DNA from: Deinococcus roseus
GTDB lineage: Bacteria > Deinococcota > Deinococci > Deinococcales > Deinococcaceae
Direction: 5' to 3'
NCBI RefSeq assembly: GCF_014646895.1
Contig: NZ_BMOD01000023.1
Coordinates: forward strand, 1 to 64,000
DNA: 64,000 nt
The first letter of the stretch is position 1; each line of letters begins with the position of its first letter. Shown here in pieces: positions 37,050-45,060 of this stretch. A program made the position numbers and the translations under genes. Below the pieces are notes generated by a model that saw only the letters and a list, made by a program, of their open reading frames with translations, was not told where the DNA came from and searched no databases.

Positions 37050-38128
37050 TGTCCATTTTGCTGCCCATCCTGATCATTGTGGGTCTGGTGTTGCTGAACG
37101 GCGTTTTTGTGGCAGCAGAATTTGCCATTGTGTCCAGCAAATCTCCCAGGGTGCAGCAGCACGCAGAGCAGGGCAACCGCACCGCCCGCAGGATCCTGAA
37201 CCTGCTGCGTTCTGCAGGCGGCAAAGACCAGTACATCGCCATCTGTCAGCTTGGGATCACCCTGGCCAGCATTGGGCTGGGGATGTACGGAGAACAGACC
37301 ATCGCCTCATGGCTGTTTGGGCCTCTGGAACATGCGGCCCACCTGGGACACGCCCTCGCCCACACCTTTGCCACCCTGATTTCTCTGGCCCTGATCACCT
37401 GCCTGCACGTGGTGCTGGGGGAGATGGTGCCCAAAGGTCTGGCCCTCTCCCGCCCGGAAGGCACCGTTTACAGCGTGGATCTGCTGGTTCGGGCCTTTGG
37501 TTTTGTGTTCCGACCTGTGGTGCTGCTGTTAAACACCTCTGCACTGGCTTTGCTGCGGGCACTGCGCATCAAGGACCCCGGATCAGGAGACCGCCTGTAC
37601 ACCTCCGACGAACTGGAATACCTGGTGGAAGAAAGCACAGAGGGCGGCCAGTTTGACCGCCAGGACCAGCAATTCATCGAGAGCATCTTTGACTTCGGGG
37701 AACGCCAGGTCTGCGAGGTGATGACCCCCAGAACCCAGATCCGGGCACTCAAAATGCGCACCACAGCAGAAGAGCTGAACAACCTGATTCAGGAGGGCAG
37801 CTACTCCCGGTATCTGGTGGTGGATCTGTACCTGGACCAGCCGCTGGGTTACCTGCACATCAAAGATGTGATCCGGACGTTTTCGCTGTCGCCCCAGGAG
37901 GTGCGGGTTTCCCACCTGCTGCGCCCGGTGATTGTGTTCCCCGAAACCACCCGCCTCAGTGACGCTCTGGTGCTGATGAAAAAACGCAAGACCCATCTGG
38001 CCGTGGTGGAAGACGAACTGGGAGGCACAGCGGGAATCATCACACTGCAGGACATCATTGAGGAAGTGCTGGCACCGCAACAGGCTGCAGGAGATGCCCA
38101 GGGGTCAGAGCCAGACGCGCAGAGCTGA
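37049..38128 (+). CDS. DUF21/CBS membrane protein lacking the CorC-HlyC domain
   Basis: This 359-aa paralogue of the preceding protein has a DUF21 domain (LLNGVFVAAEFAIVSSKSPR) and paired CBS domains (~195-335). It ends with a polar tail right after the second CBS domain, so the C-terminal CorC/HlyC domain present in its partner is missing. TGATG joins the two genes (one-base overlap), with GAGGGGAAG as ribosome site, suggesting a heterodimer of a full-length and a short subunit. The start at 37049 is set by homology and coupling. Confidence 0.92.
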   Translation: MSILLPILIIVGLVLLNGVFVAAEFAIVSSKSPRVQQHAEQGNRTARRILNLLRSAGGKDQYIAICQLGITLASIGLGMYGEQTIASWLFGPLEHAAHLGHALAHTFATLISLALITCLHVVLGEMVPKGLALSRPEGTVYSVDLLVRAFGFVFRPVVLLLNTSALALLRALRIKDPGSGDRLYTSDELEYLVEESTEGGQFDRQDQQFIESIFDFGERQVCEVMTPRTQIRALKMRTTAEELNNLIQEGSYSRYLVVDLYLDQPLGYLHIKDVIRTFSLSPQEVRVSHLLRPVIVFPETTRLSDALVLMKKRKTHLAVVEDELGGTAGIITLQDIIEEVLAPQQAAGDAQGSEPDAQS

Positions 38129-38301
38129 GGGCCGAGCGCTAAAAACAGAGGGAAAATCAGAGCTTGAGATGGTGTGACTTTACATTCCAGAATGCACGCT
38201 TTTTGCCCCCCAGCTTTGCTGGTTCATGCTCTATGCCCGCATTTGTATGATGCCCTTGACTCTCAGCACTGGGCCCTCTGCCCTCGGCATGTCTCATCAA
38301 A

Positions 38302-39504
38302 TCACCGATCAAACCTGAACACCTCCCAGTCTGGATGGTGTCCCTTGACCATCCTGTCCCGGATCATCTGGGCGGCCAGCAGGCTGTAAGTGATGCCGTT
38401 GCCTCCGTATCCCAGGGCAAAATAGGCCTGTGGGAAATCCGGGTGCTCCCCGATGTAAGCAAGACCGTCGCGGGTTTCGCCGAAAGTGCCTGCCCAGGAG
38501 AAAGCCGTTTCCAGGGGGATGTCTGGAAAGAGTTCCCTGAATTTGTTTTCCAGCCTGGCCTGCTTAAACGGAATCCGACGTTCCCGGAAAGGCAGGGTTC
38601 TGAAGGTTTCATCTTCACCCCCGATCAGGATGCGGTTGTCGGTGGTGGTGCGGGCGTACAGGTAAGGGCGGGCGGTTTCCCAGAGCAGGGCTTTTTCGTA
38701 CCAGCCCGTGAAGTCCTGCAGGGGTTCACTGACCAGCGCGTAAGAATTGCGCAGCCGGACCACTTTCTGCCTCAGCATGCTCTGGGCTTCGTATCCAGTG
38801 GCGAAGACCATTTTTCTGGCCCTGATGCTGAAATTCCGGTCTGTCTGGACGGTCACTCCAGTGTCATCCATGTCCCAGGAAAGGGCCTCTGTGCGGTCAA
38901 AGACCTGCACCCCTTGCCGGGTGCCTGAGTGCAGCAAAGCATGGCACAGGCGGTAAGGGTCCACTTCTGCAGCCTCCTGGGAGTACAGGGCCGCACTTTT
39001 GCGAAAAGGAAAGTGCTGGGCGATTGTGGTTTCATCCCACAGCTCCACTTCGATGCCGTATTTGCGGCGCAGGGCATGTTCTTTTTGCAGTCCCCTTGCA
39101 TCCTGAGGGCGGGAAGCCAGGTACAGGCTGTGTTTTTTCTGAAAGCCCACATCGGTTTCCAGCACCTGAGAGATCTGCTCCAGGTCCCGAATGGCCTGCA
39201 GGCACATCAGGTAGGACCGGGAGGCGTGCTGTTCCCCCAGCATTTTGCTGAGCTGCACCAGTGGGGTGTCAATTTCGTATTGCAGCATGGCGGTGGAGGC
39301 ACTCGTGCTGCCAGAAGCCACATCCCGCCGGTCCAGCACCACACAGGATGCGCCCGCCTGGATCAGGTGCCAGGACACCAGGGCTCCGGTGATTCCTCCT
39401 CCCAGCACCACCACATCGGTTTGCAGGTCCTGGTCCAGTGGGGGATAGCTCTGAATGAGGCCGTTTTGGATGGGCCAGAATGCTTTGCCAGATCTGAGGT
39501 CCAT
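38302..39504 (-). CDS. FAD-dependent DAO-family oxidoreductase
   Basis: The 400-aa flavoenzyme has the dinucleotide fold VVVLGGGITGALVSWHL (31-47), the DAO-type SGSTSASTAMLQYEID segment and a C-terminal FAD loop (YIGEHPDFPQAYFALGYGGNGITYSLLAAQ). Relatives oxidise amino acids, glycine or polyamine-type amines to imino acids with release of peroxide. The substrate is unknown. CATAAT (minus strand) lies eight bases before the ATG with no ribosome site, so the transcript may be leaderless. The 173-base gap downstream (38129-38301) contains GCCGAG/CCCTCGGC repeat words. Confidence 0.9.
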   Translation of the reverse strand: MDLRSGKAFWPIQNGLIQSYPPLDQDLQTDVVVLGGGITGALVSWHLIQAGASCVVLDRRDVASGSTSASTAMLQYEIDTPLVQLSKMLGEQHASRSYLMCLQAIRDLEQISQVLETDVGFQKKHSLYLASRPQDARGLQKEHALRRKYGIEVELWDETTIAQHFPFRKSAALYSQEAAEVDPYRLCHALLHSGTRQGVQVFDRTEALSWDMDDTGVTVQTDRNFSIRARKMVFATGYEAQSMLRQKVVRLRNSYALVSEPLQDFTGWYEKALLWETARPYLYARTTTDNRILIGGEDETFRTLPFRERRIPFKQARLENKFRELFPDIPLETAFSWAGTFGETRDGLAYIGEHPDFPQAYFALGYGGNGITYSLLAAQMIRDRMVKGHHPDWEVFRFDR

Positions 39505-39701
39505 AGGCCCTCATTATGACCACAGGCTGCTTTCATGAAATGCAATGAGAATTGATTTTCGTTTGTGTGCTGGGACTTTGCATTCTCATGCTTGGCTTTT
39601 CTGGCTGGATTTTTCTTAAGAATGTGTCAAATCCACCTTCCTGAAAGCCCGAAAATCCATAGCCTACAGGAAGAAAGCACCAAACCTCAGGAGGTTTAAA
39701 C

Positions 39702-40166
39702 ATGCTCAACAATGAAGAAACCCTGGACAAATTGCAATGCATTCTGGGCACCCTCAAAGACGGCGAAAAAGGCTACCGCGAATCTGCGGATGAAGTCAAA
39801 AATGCGCAGTACAAGCAGCTTTTCAATGAATTTGCTGCCCAGCGTTCCCAGTTGATCGGTGAGATCGAGCAGGCCATCAGCCGTCTGGGAGACAAACCCC
39901 GCGAGCACAGCAGCGTGGGCGCTGCCCTGCACCGCGTGTGGATCAACGTGCGGGACCTGATCTCTGGCAAAGACGATTATGCCGTGATTGCCGAGGCCGA
40001 GCGTGGCGAGGATGTGGCTGTGCAGAACTATCAGGATGTGCTGAAAGAAGAACTTCCCAGCGACATCCGTTCCCTGATCGAGAAGCAGTACAGCCAGGTC
40101 AAAGCCGCCCACGACCGGGTGCGCGACCTCAAACATTCGCTGGAAGCTTCCCGCGCTTCAGATTGA
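39702..40166 (+). CDS. DUF2383 / PA2169-type four-helix-bundle protein
   Basis: The 154-aa soluble protein is almost entirely helical, with conserved-looking Glu residues and the stretch YRESADEVKNAQYKQLFNEFAAQRSQLIGEI typical of the PA2169/DUF2383 ferritin-like family. Members are stress-induced; whether they bind metal is unclear. A strong CAGGAGG ribosome site lies upstream. The gap before it contains ATGAGAAT twice in opposite orientation (near 39544 and 39585), possibly an operator. Confidence 0.9.
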   Translation: MLNNEETLDKLQCILGTLKDGEKGYRESADEVKNAQYKQLFNEFAAQRSQLIGEIEQAISRLGDKPREHSSVGAALHRVWINVRDLISGKDDYAVIAEAERGEDVAVQNYQDVLKEELPSDIRSLIEKQYSQVKAAHDRVRDLKHSLEASRASD

Positions 40167-40194
40167 AGCTCAGCAGCATCTTGCATCCAATTGT

Positions 40195-40226
40195 ACCGGG
40201 GTCAACTGACTCCGGTTTCGATTTTT
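40195..40226 (+). terminator. Terminator after the DUF2383 gene
   Basis: ACCGGGGTCA (40195-40204), loop AC, TGACTCCGGT (40207-40216; one G-U pair) and the tail TTCGATTTTT. Confidence 0.75.
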
Positions 40227-40807
40227 CAAGAGGGAAAACCCCTGATTTTGCATCAGAAAGCAGGCAAATTCCTGCCAGATCTGAGCGTTTCTCTGGAACT
40301 CAAACAGGCCAGAACCCTGTAAACGTTTCATTGCCAGATTTGACCGAAAATTTCATCTGGACAAAAGACCCGAAATATGGTTTACTATGAGCACGAGGTC
40401 AAAACAGTCCAGAACGGCATAAACCTGCGTACGCCTGAAATGTGTCGCACTGGCTGGCTCGTTGCTTTGCCCCCGCACACCCTTCTTTTCCCCCACCGTC
40501 CAGCAGCGCGCCTACTGGAGGGGATGCTCCTTTCCCCTCCCATTCTGTCAGGATCCATCTTCGTGAAGCCTGCGATTTCTTCGACCTGATCCGTCTGCTC
40601 CTGCGACTTCTTCTCTTTCTTGCCACTTCCCTCTGCCGAAGAGCCACCCACGTGATGACATCGCTGGCTGGCTCTTTTTTCTGGTTTTTCAGACACCAGA
40701 GGCCATGCAGAAGGAAGGAAAACCATGTTCAGTCCTGCCATCACCTCCACACCAGCTTTCAGGATTTGCCAGAACTTTTTGCAGCACAGCAGAAGGGGAA
40801 GCCTCTC
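40227..40807. other. 581-base gap before the orphan permease, no gene seen
   Basis: The permease frame stays open upstream to 40442, but that part (rich in Pro, Ser, Arg and Cys) is unlike a permease N-terminus and unlike its paralogue, so I treat it as noncoding. No binding-protein remnant, repeat or clear promoter could be identified. Confidence 0.5.
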
Positions 40808-41674
40808 ATGAGTCAGGTTCGCAATGTCCCGGTTCACCTGCCCGAAGAGAAACAGCGGTACCGGCGGGTCCGCATCCAGAACAACCTGCTGACCACCCTC
40901 ACTTACCTGATCCTGTTTCTCTTTCTGTTTCCGGTGCTCTGGATGGTGTTGACCGCTTTCAAAACCGAATCCCAGGCTTTCGCTGATCCTCCAGTGTTTT
41001 TTTTCTGGCCCACCTTGCAGCATTTTCAGCAGGTCCTGCCACAGTACAGCGCTTTTCTGGGACATTCTCTGGTGGTGGTCACATGCTCCACCTTGCTGGC
41101 CTTCCTGCTGGGGGTTCCTGCAGGTTTTGCCATGGCCCTGTATGCCGGAGCCAGAACCAAGAGCACGCTCTTGTGGATGCTCTCCACCAAGATGATGCCC
41201 CCCGTTGGAGTGATCGTTCCCCTGTTCCTGATCTTCCGGGATGCCCACCTCCTGGACACGCACTTCGGACTGATTTTGATGTTCACCACCATCAATTTGC
41301 CCCTGGTGGTCTGGATGGTTCACTCCTACATCAGTGAAATTCCCTTCGGCATCTTTGAAGCTGCCAGAGCAGACGGAGCCAGTGTGCTGCAGGAGCTTTT
41401 CCGGGTGGCGTTGCCTCTGGCCCTTCCAGGTCTGGTTTCCACGGCCTTCCTGTGCATGATTTTTTCCTGGAACGAGGTGTTCTTCGCCCTGAACCTGACC
41501 TCTTCAGACGCTTCACCGCTCTCGGTGTTCATCAGTTCGTTCAAGACCTCTGAGGGCCTCTTCTGGGCTAGAATGTCTGCAGCAGCCACCCTCACCCTTG
41601 CTCCCGTGATGGTTTTTGGCTGGTTTGCCCAGCGCCAACTGGTCAGGGGACTGACTTTTGGTGCACTCGGTTGA
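40808..41674 (+). CDS. Orphan carbohydrate ABC transporter permease, MalG/SmoG type
   Basis: The 288-aa inner-membrane permease has six predicted transmembrane segments and the EAA loop FEAARADGASVLQELFRVALPLALPG. It starts at the ATG at 40808 with AGAAGGGGAAG upstream. It is closely related to the permease at 47514-48377: 41276-41352 matches 47979-48055 base for base as far as I can read (77 bp). No binding protein, second permease or ATPase is next to it, so it is an orphan copy that may swap into the sugar-alcohol importer. Confidence 0.9.
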   Translation: MSQVRNVPVHLPEEKQRYRRVRIQNNLLTTLTYLILFLFLFPVLWMVLTAFKTESQAFADPPVFFFWPTLQHFQQVLPQYSAFLGHSLVVVTCSTLLAFLLGVPAGFAMALYAGARTKSTLLWMLSTKMMPPVGVIVPLFLIFRDAHLLDTHFGLILMFTTINLPLVVWMVHSYISEIPFGIFEAARADGASVLQELFRVALPLALPGLVSTAFLCMIFSWNEVFFALNLTSSDASPLSVFISSFKTSEGLFWARMSAAATLTLAPVMVFGWFAQRQLVRGLTFGALG

Positions 41675-41735
41675 GCAAGGCCAAAAGAAAAGACCTGCTG
41701 CAGCAAGCAGGTCCTGGTCTGGGCGAGGCTGGCTT

Positions 41736-42779
41736 TTACCAGCCGCTGAGCACCACTTTGCCGATGGTGCGGCCCGATTGCAGCTGGGTGTGGGCTTTTT
41801 TCAGGTTCCCGGCGTTGATGGGTCCCAGGTCTGCCGTGAAGGTGTTCTTGAACACGCCCGTGTCAATCAGTTCGGCCACACGGGTCAGCAGGTGGTGCTG
41901 CTCGAGGATGTCTTGCGTCTGGTAACTGCTGCGGGTGAACATCATCTCCCAGTGGAAGCTGACACTCTTGCCCATCAGTTCCCCCAGAGGCAGCCTTTCA
42001 GCGGTGCCGTTGATGGAGACGATGCTGCCCTGGGCTTTGATCACCCGCACGGTGGTGTCCCAGTAACGCACGGTGTCCACGGTGTTGTAAATGAAATCCA
42101 CCTCGGGAATGCCAATGGCGGCCAGTTCTTCATGCAGGGGCTTGCTGTGGTCAATCACCACATCTGCCCCCATCTCTTTCACCCAGGCCAAGGTTTCCGG
42201 GCGGGAAGCAGTGGCAATCACTTTCAGGCCAGCCAGCTTTGCGATCTGAATCAGGATGGAACCCACCCCCCCTGCTCCACCAATCACCAGCAGGGTTTTG
42301 CCTTTCTCCTTCTCACCGATGCGCAGGCGGTCATGGATGCCCTCCCAGGCGGTGATGGCGGTCAGGGGCAGTGCTGCCGCCTCTGCAAAATTCAGGCTTC
42401 TGGGCTTCAGGGCCACAATGCGCTGGTCCACCAGTTGAAATTCGGCGTTGGAGCCAGGTCGAATGATGGACCCGGCCCAGTACACCTCGTCTCCCTCTTT
42501 GAACAGGGTGACGTCTGGCCCCACTTTCACCACCACACCTGCACCATCCCACCCGAGGATTTTGGGCTCGGAGAGCTCACCAGGGGTTCTGGAGTGCACC
42601 TTGAAGTCCACCGGATTGACCGAAACGGCTTTCACCGCAATCAAGACATCCTGCCCGGTGGGTTCAGGGGTGGGCAGTTCAAGGTCAACGAAGCTGTCTT
42701 TGTTCTTGACGGAAACAACTTTCATGGTGCTTTTCCATAGGGGATTCTGGGTCTGGGATTGGGTTTCAGAAATGGTCAT
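41736..42779 (-). CDS. Zinc-type/quinone-oxidoreductase-like NAD(P)H dehydrogenase (MDR superfamily)
   Basis: The 347-aa medium-chain reductase has a GroES-like half (AVSVNPVDFKVHSR, LGWDGAGVVVKVG) and the Rossmann motif VIGGAGGVGSILIQIAK. The cysteine ligands for structural or catalytic zinc are missing, which places it with quinone oxidoreductases rather than true alcohol dehydrogenases. AAGGAGG precedes the ATG at 42779. It is divergent from an HxlR-type redox regulator, a common pairing for electrophile or quinone detoxification. Confidence 0.9.
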   Translation of the reverse strand: MTISETQSQTQNPLWKSTMKVVSVKNKDSFVDLELPTPEPTGQDVLIAVKAVSVNPVDFKVHSRTPGELSEPKILGWDGAGVVVKVGPDVTLFKEGDEVYWAGSIIRPGSNAEFQLVDQRIVALKPRSLNFAEAAALPLTAITAWEGIHDRLRIGEKEKGKTLLVIGGAGGVGSILIQIAKLAGLKVIATASRPETLAWVKEMGADVVIDHSKPLHEELAAIGIPEVDFIYNTVDTVRYWDTTVRVIKAQGSIVSINGTAERLPLGELMGKSVSFHWEMMFTRSSYQTQDILEQHHLLTRVAELIDTGVFKNTFTADLGPINAGNLKKAHTQLQSGRTIGKVVLSGW

Positions 42780-42921
42780 GGCGTCCCTCCTTGTGGGATC
42801 TGGATCAAAGGGCTTTCTTGCAGATTGAGTTGCAGGCTGAATTGCAGATTGGAAGAAGATCTGGGGGGCTGCACTTGTGCCCCTGCCTGTCTTGCAGTAT
42901 CTTGCATTCATGCACCCTGAG

Positions 42922-42939
42922 CAAGTACGTACAAACTTG
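42922..42939. promoter_or_regulatory. Candidate HxlR operator between the oxidoreductase and its regulator
   Basis: CAAGTACGTACAAACTTG has CAAGT/ACTTG arms eight bases apart and a GTACGTAC core, in the divergent gap between the two genes. HxlR-family proteins usually bind such imperfect palindromes in front of the gene they control. Confidence 0.45.
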
Positions 42940-42998
42940 AAACGTAGACACAAAAATGTAACCATTGCGTCCAGCAAGGCATTCGGAAAAGGAGCCAG

Positions 42999-43376
42999 AT
43001 GAACAAGTCCTTTTCTGACCTGGACAAAAGGTGGGATTGCAACCTGGGCTGCCCGGTGGAACTCACCCTGACCGTGATCGGAGGCCGCTGGAAAGGGGTG
43101 ATCATGTACCACCTCACCAAGGGCACTTTGCGTTTTGGACAACTCAAGCGCCTGATTCCAGTCATCACCCAGCGCATGTTGACCCTGCAACTGCGGGAAC
43201 TTGAGGCCGATGGTCTGGTGTCCCGCACCGTTTACCCGGAAGTGCCCCCCAGGGTGGACTACGCCCTCACTGAAGCAGGGAAGAGCCTGCAGCCCATCAT
43301 CCACGCCATGCTGGAGTGGGGAGAACAGCATCAGGATTATGTGTATGCGCTCAGGGGAAAAACCGAAGCGGGTTGA
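42999..43376 (+). CDS. HxlR-family winged-helix regulator
   Basis: The 125-aa DNA-binding protein has the family signature CPVELTLTVIGGRWKGVIMYHL, followed by RFGQLKRLIPVITQRMLTLQLRELEADGLVSRTVY, the recognition helix and wing. Cys14 and Cys18 (WDCNLGCPVE) are placed where HxlR proteins such as HypR and YodB sense electrophiles through a conserved cysteine. AAAAGGAG precedes the ATG. It probably controls the divergent oxidoreductase and itself. Confidence 0.93.
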   Translation: MNKSFSDLDKRWDCNLGCPVELTLTVIGGRWKGVIMYHLTKGTLRFGQLKRLIPVITQRMLTLQLRELEADGLVSRTVYPEVPPRVDYALTEAGKSLQPIIHAMLEWGEQHQDYVYALRGKTEAG

Positions 43377-43593
43377 TTGGGGTTGCGGGTTGAAACATCT
43401 TAAAAATGGACTGAATCCAGGCAAGGCTCCGCCTTCACCAGAGCCCCTTGGCAAAGTCCTGGATATAAATTAAACTGGTTCAATAAAAGCAGTACTTTCC
43501 AGAAGCAGCCCTTCCCCCAGTCTGCTGAAAACCTGCCTCCTCAGTTCCCTGTCTTTTCCCCTGCACCCTGAGATGCCCTGCTCAAGGAGAACC

Positions 43594-43806
43594 ATGCCCC
43601 GTTCACGATTGGATGCTGGACTGTTGCCCCATTACCCCGAGATGGATCAGGTGCCTGTTCATCTGGCCACCCCCAGGCAATTGAAGATGCTGGGGTTGTG
43701 TTGTGACAACCTGCAAGCCGTGGCCACCGTGACCTGCAAGGGGCTGGAGATGCCCCTGTTCGCCATTGCCAGCGCCTCAAGGGAACTGGCCCATCAGGTG
43801 GCCTGA
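43594..43806 (+). CDS. Small protein of unknown function, 70 aa
   Basis: The ATG at 43594 follows AAGGAG (43583-43588) at good spacing, and third codon positions are GC-rich like the neighbouring real genes. The protein (MPRSRLDAGLLPHYPEMDQ...) has no signal peptide or membrane segment; two adjacent cysteines (CCDN) stand out. It ends 17 bases from the convergent LacI gene. TATAAAT near 43463 could be its -10. No family recognised. Confidence 0.55.
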   Translation: MPRSRLDAGLLPHYPEMDQVPVHLATPRQLKMLGLCCDNLQAVATVTCKGLEMPLFAIASASRELAHQVA

Positions 43807-43823
43807 GGGGTTTCCAGACGGAA

Positions 43824-44837
43824 TCAGGATTCGGCAGAAGCCATGCCGCAACTGCCTCGCACAATCAATTTTCCGGGAAGCAGCAACTGCATGGGCGTTC
43901 TGGGACCGTCGATGTTTTTCAGGACCTGCTGCACCAGCAGTTCGCCCATCTGTTTGATGGGCTGTTCGATCACATCGATGCCAGGACTCACCATGTGGGT
44001 CCAGGGCAGGTTGTCAAATGCCAGCAGTGAAACGTCTTCTGCAATGCGCAGTCCTGCATCCTGAATGGCCCGGTAAGCTCCGATGGCCTCGGTGCCGTTG
44101 AAAGCAAAGAGGGCCGTGGGGCGCTCTGGTAGGTTCAGCAGGTAACGGGTGAACTCGTAAGCGTCCTGCTCGTTGTACCGGATGATTTCCCGGTAAGCAG
44201 ACAGCACCGGATGCCCATGTTCGCGCATGATGTGGTCAAAATGGTGGGCACGCCATTCAGGATAAAGTTCAGCGTCGTAGGTGCCCAGACCGGCAATGCG
44301 GGTGTGCCCCAGCGACCACAAATGCTCCAGTCCAGCCCGCACGCTCTGCTCGTGGTCCAGCATCAGGAAGTCAAAAGGGCTGTCGGGCATGTGGTGGTCG
44401 ATTTCAATGATGTAGGTGCCTTTGTCCTGCATCTTGAGCAAATACTCCCGGTTGCCTGGACCATAAGACGGACGCATGATCAGTGCGCTGACCCGCTGGC
44501 CTGCCAGGTGCCGCAGGTTGTGCAGCTCGATTTCGCTCTGGTATTCGTTGTCGGCCAGCAAGAGGCCGTAATTGGAGCTTCTGAGGCGCACACTGACTTC
44601 ACGGGCCAGTTCGGCAAAGAACGGTTCCACGATGTCTGCAACCAGGAGGCCCACGGTCATGTTGCGTCCACGCCGCAGCGCCCCTGCGGTGAGGTCTGGT
44701 TCATAATCCAGTTCGCGGATGGCCCACTGGACTTTTTCCAGCGTGTGCGGTTGCAGCTTGTGTGGCTCGTTGAGGGCCCGTTTGGCGGTGGTGGGGGAGA
44801 CTCCGGCAAGTTTTGCGACATCGTTGATGGTGGCCAC
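43824..44837 (-). CDS. LacI-family regulator of the sugar-alcohol operon
   Basis: The 337-aa repressor has an N-terminal helix-turn-helix and hinge (MATINDVAKLAGVSPTTAKRALNEP, ALRRGRNMTVGLLV) and a type I periplasmic-binding-protein-like sensor (FAFNGTEAIGAYRAIQDAGLRI). It starts with GTG at 44837 after AGGAG. It is divergent from the binding-protein gene at 45061, and the gap holds palindromes that it probably binds, releasing them when the polyol or sugar is present. Confidence 0.94.
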   Translation of the reverse strand: MATINDVAKLAGVSPTTAKRALNEPHKLQPHTLEKVQWAIRELDYEPDLTAGALRRGRNMTVGLLVADIVEPFFAELAREVSVRLRSSNYGLLLADNEYQSEIELHNLRHLAGQRVSALIMRPSYGPGNREYLLKMQDKGTYIIEIDHHMPDSPFDFLMLDHEQSVRAGLEHLWSLGHTRIAGLGTYDAELYPEWRAHHFDHIMREHGHPVLSAYREIIRYNEQDAYEFTRYLLNLPERPTALFAFNGTEAIGAYRAIQDAGLRIAEDVSLLAFDNLPWTHMVSPGIDVIEQPIKQMGELLVQQVLKNIDGPRTPMQLLLPGKLIVRGSCGMASAES

Positions 44838-44953
44838 GTTCTTCTCCTGCGGGTTTCATTTTGCAGCCTGACGGTGGCACACATCAAGTGTGCCGGGTTC
44901 AATTTTTGCAGCTTGATGGACCCACTAGACAATCCTAACACTTTGTGCTTAAC

Positions 44954-45028
44954 TATGGACACGAGACCATAAGCATACAGCACAGAATATTCGTCGACAG
45001 AACAATGTCTTTGTTCTGCCTGTATGCT
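44954..45028. promoter_or_regulatory. Nested inverted repeats in the LacI / polyol-operon intergenic region
   Basis: TATGG (44954-44958) and CCATA (44967-44971) form an imperfect operator-like palindrome. Next to it AGCATACAG (44972-44980) and CTGTATGCT (45020-45028) are a perfect 9-bp inverted repeat that encloses a second perfect hairpin, CAGAACAA (44998-45005) / TTGTTCTG (45011-45018) with loop TGTCT. In the transcript this would fold into a two-tier hairpin ending about 20 bases before the GGGAGG ribosome site. Confidence 0.55.
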
Positions 45029-45060
45029 GCCTGTCTCGCCAAGAGGATCGGGAGGAAAAC

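Noticed and set aside
39540..39595. Fur-box-like ATGAGAAT inverted repeat before the DUF2383 gene
   Set aside because: Only 8-bp arms about 30 bp apart, with poor match to known Fur sites.
40442..40807. N-terminal extension of the orphan permease
   Set aside because: The sequence does not look like a permease or signal peptide, and the paralogue starts at the equivalent of 40808.
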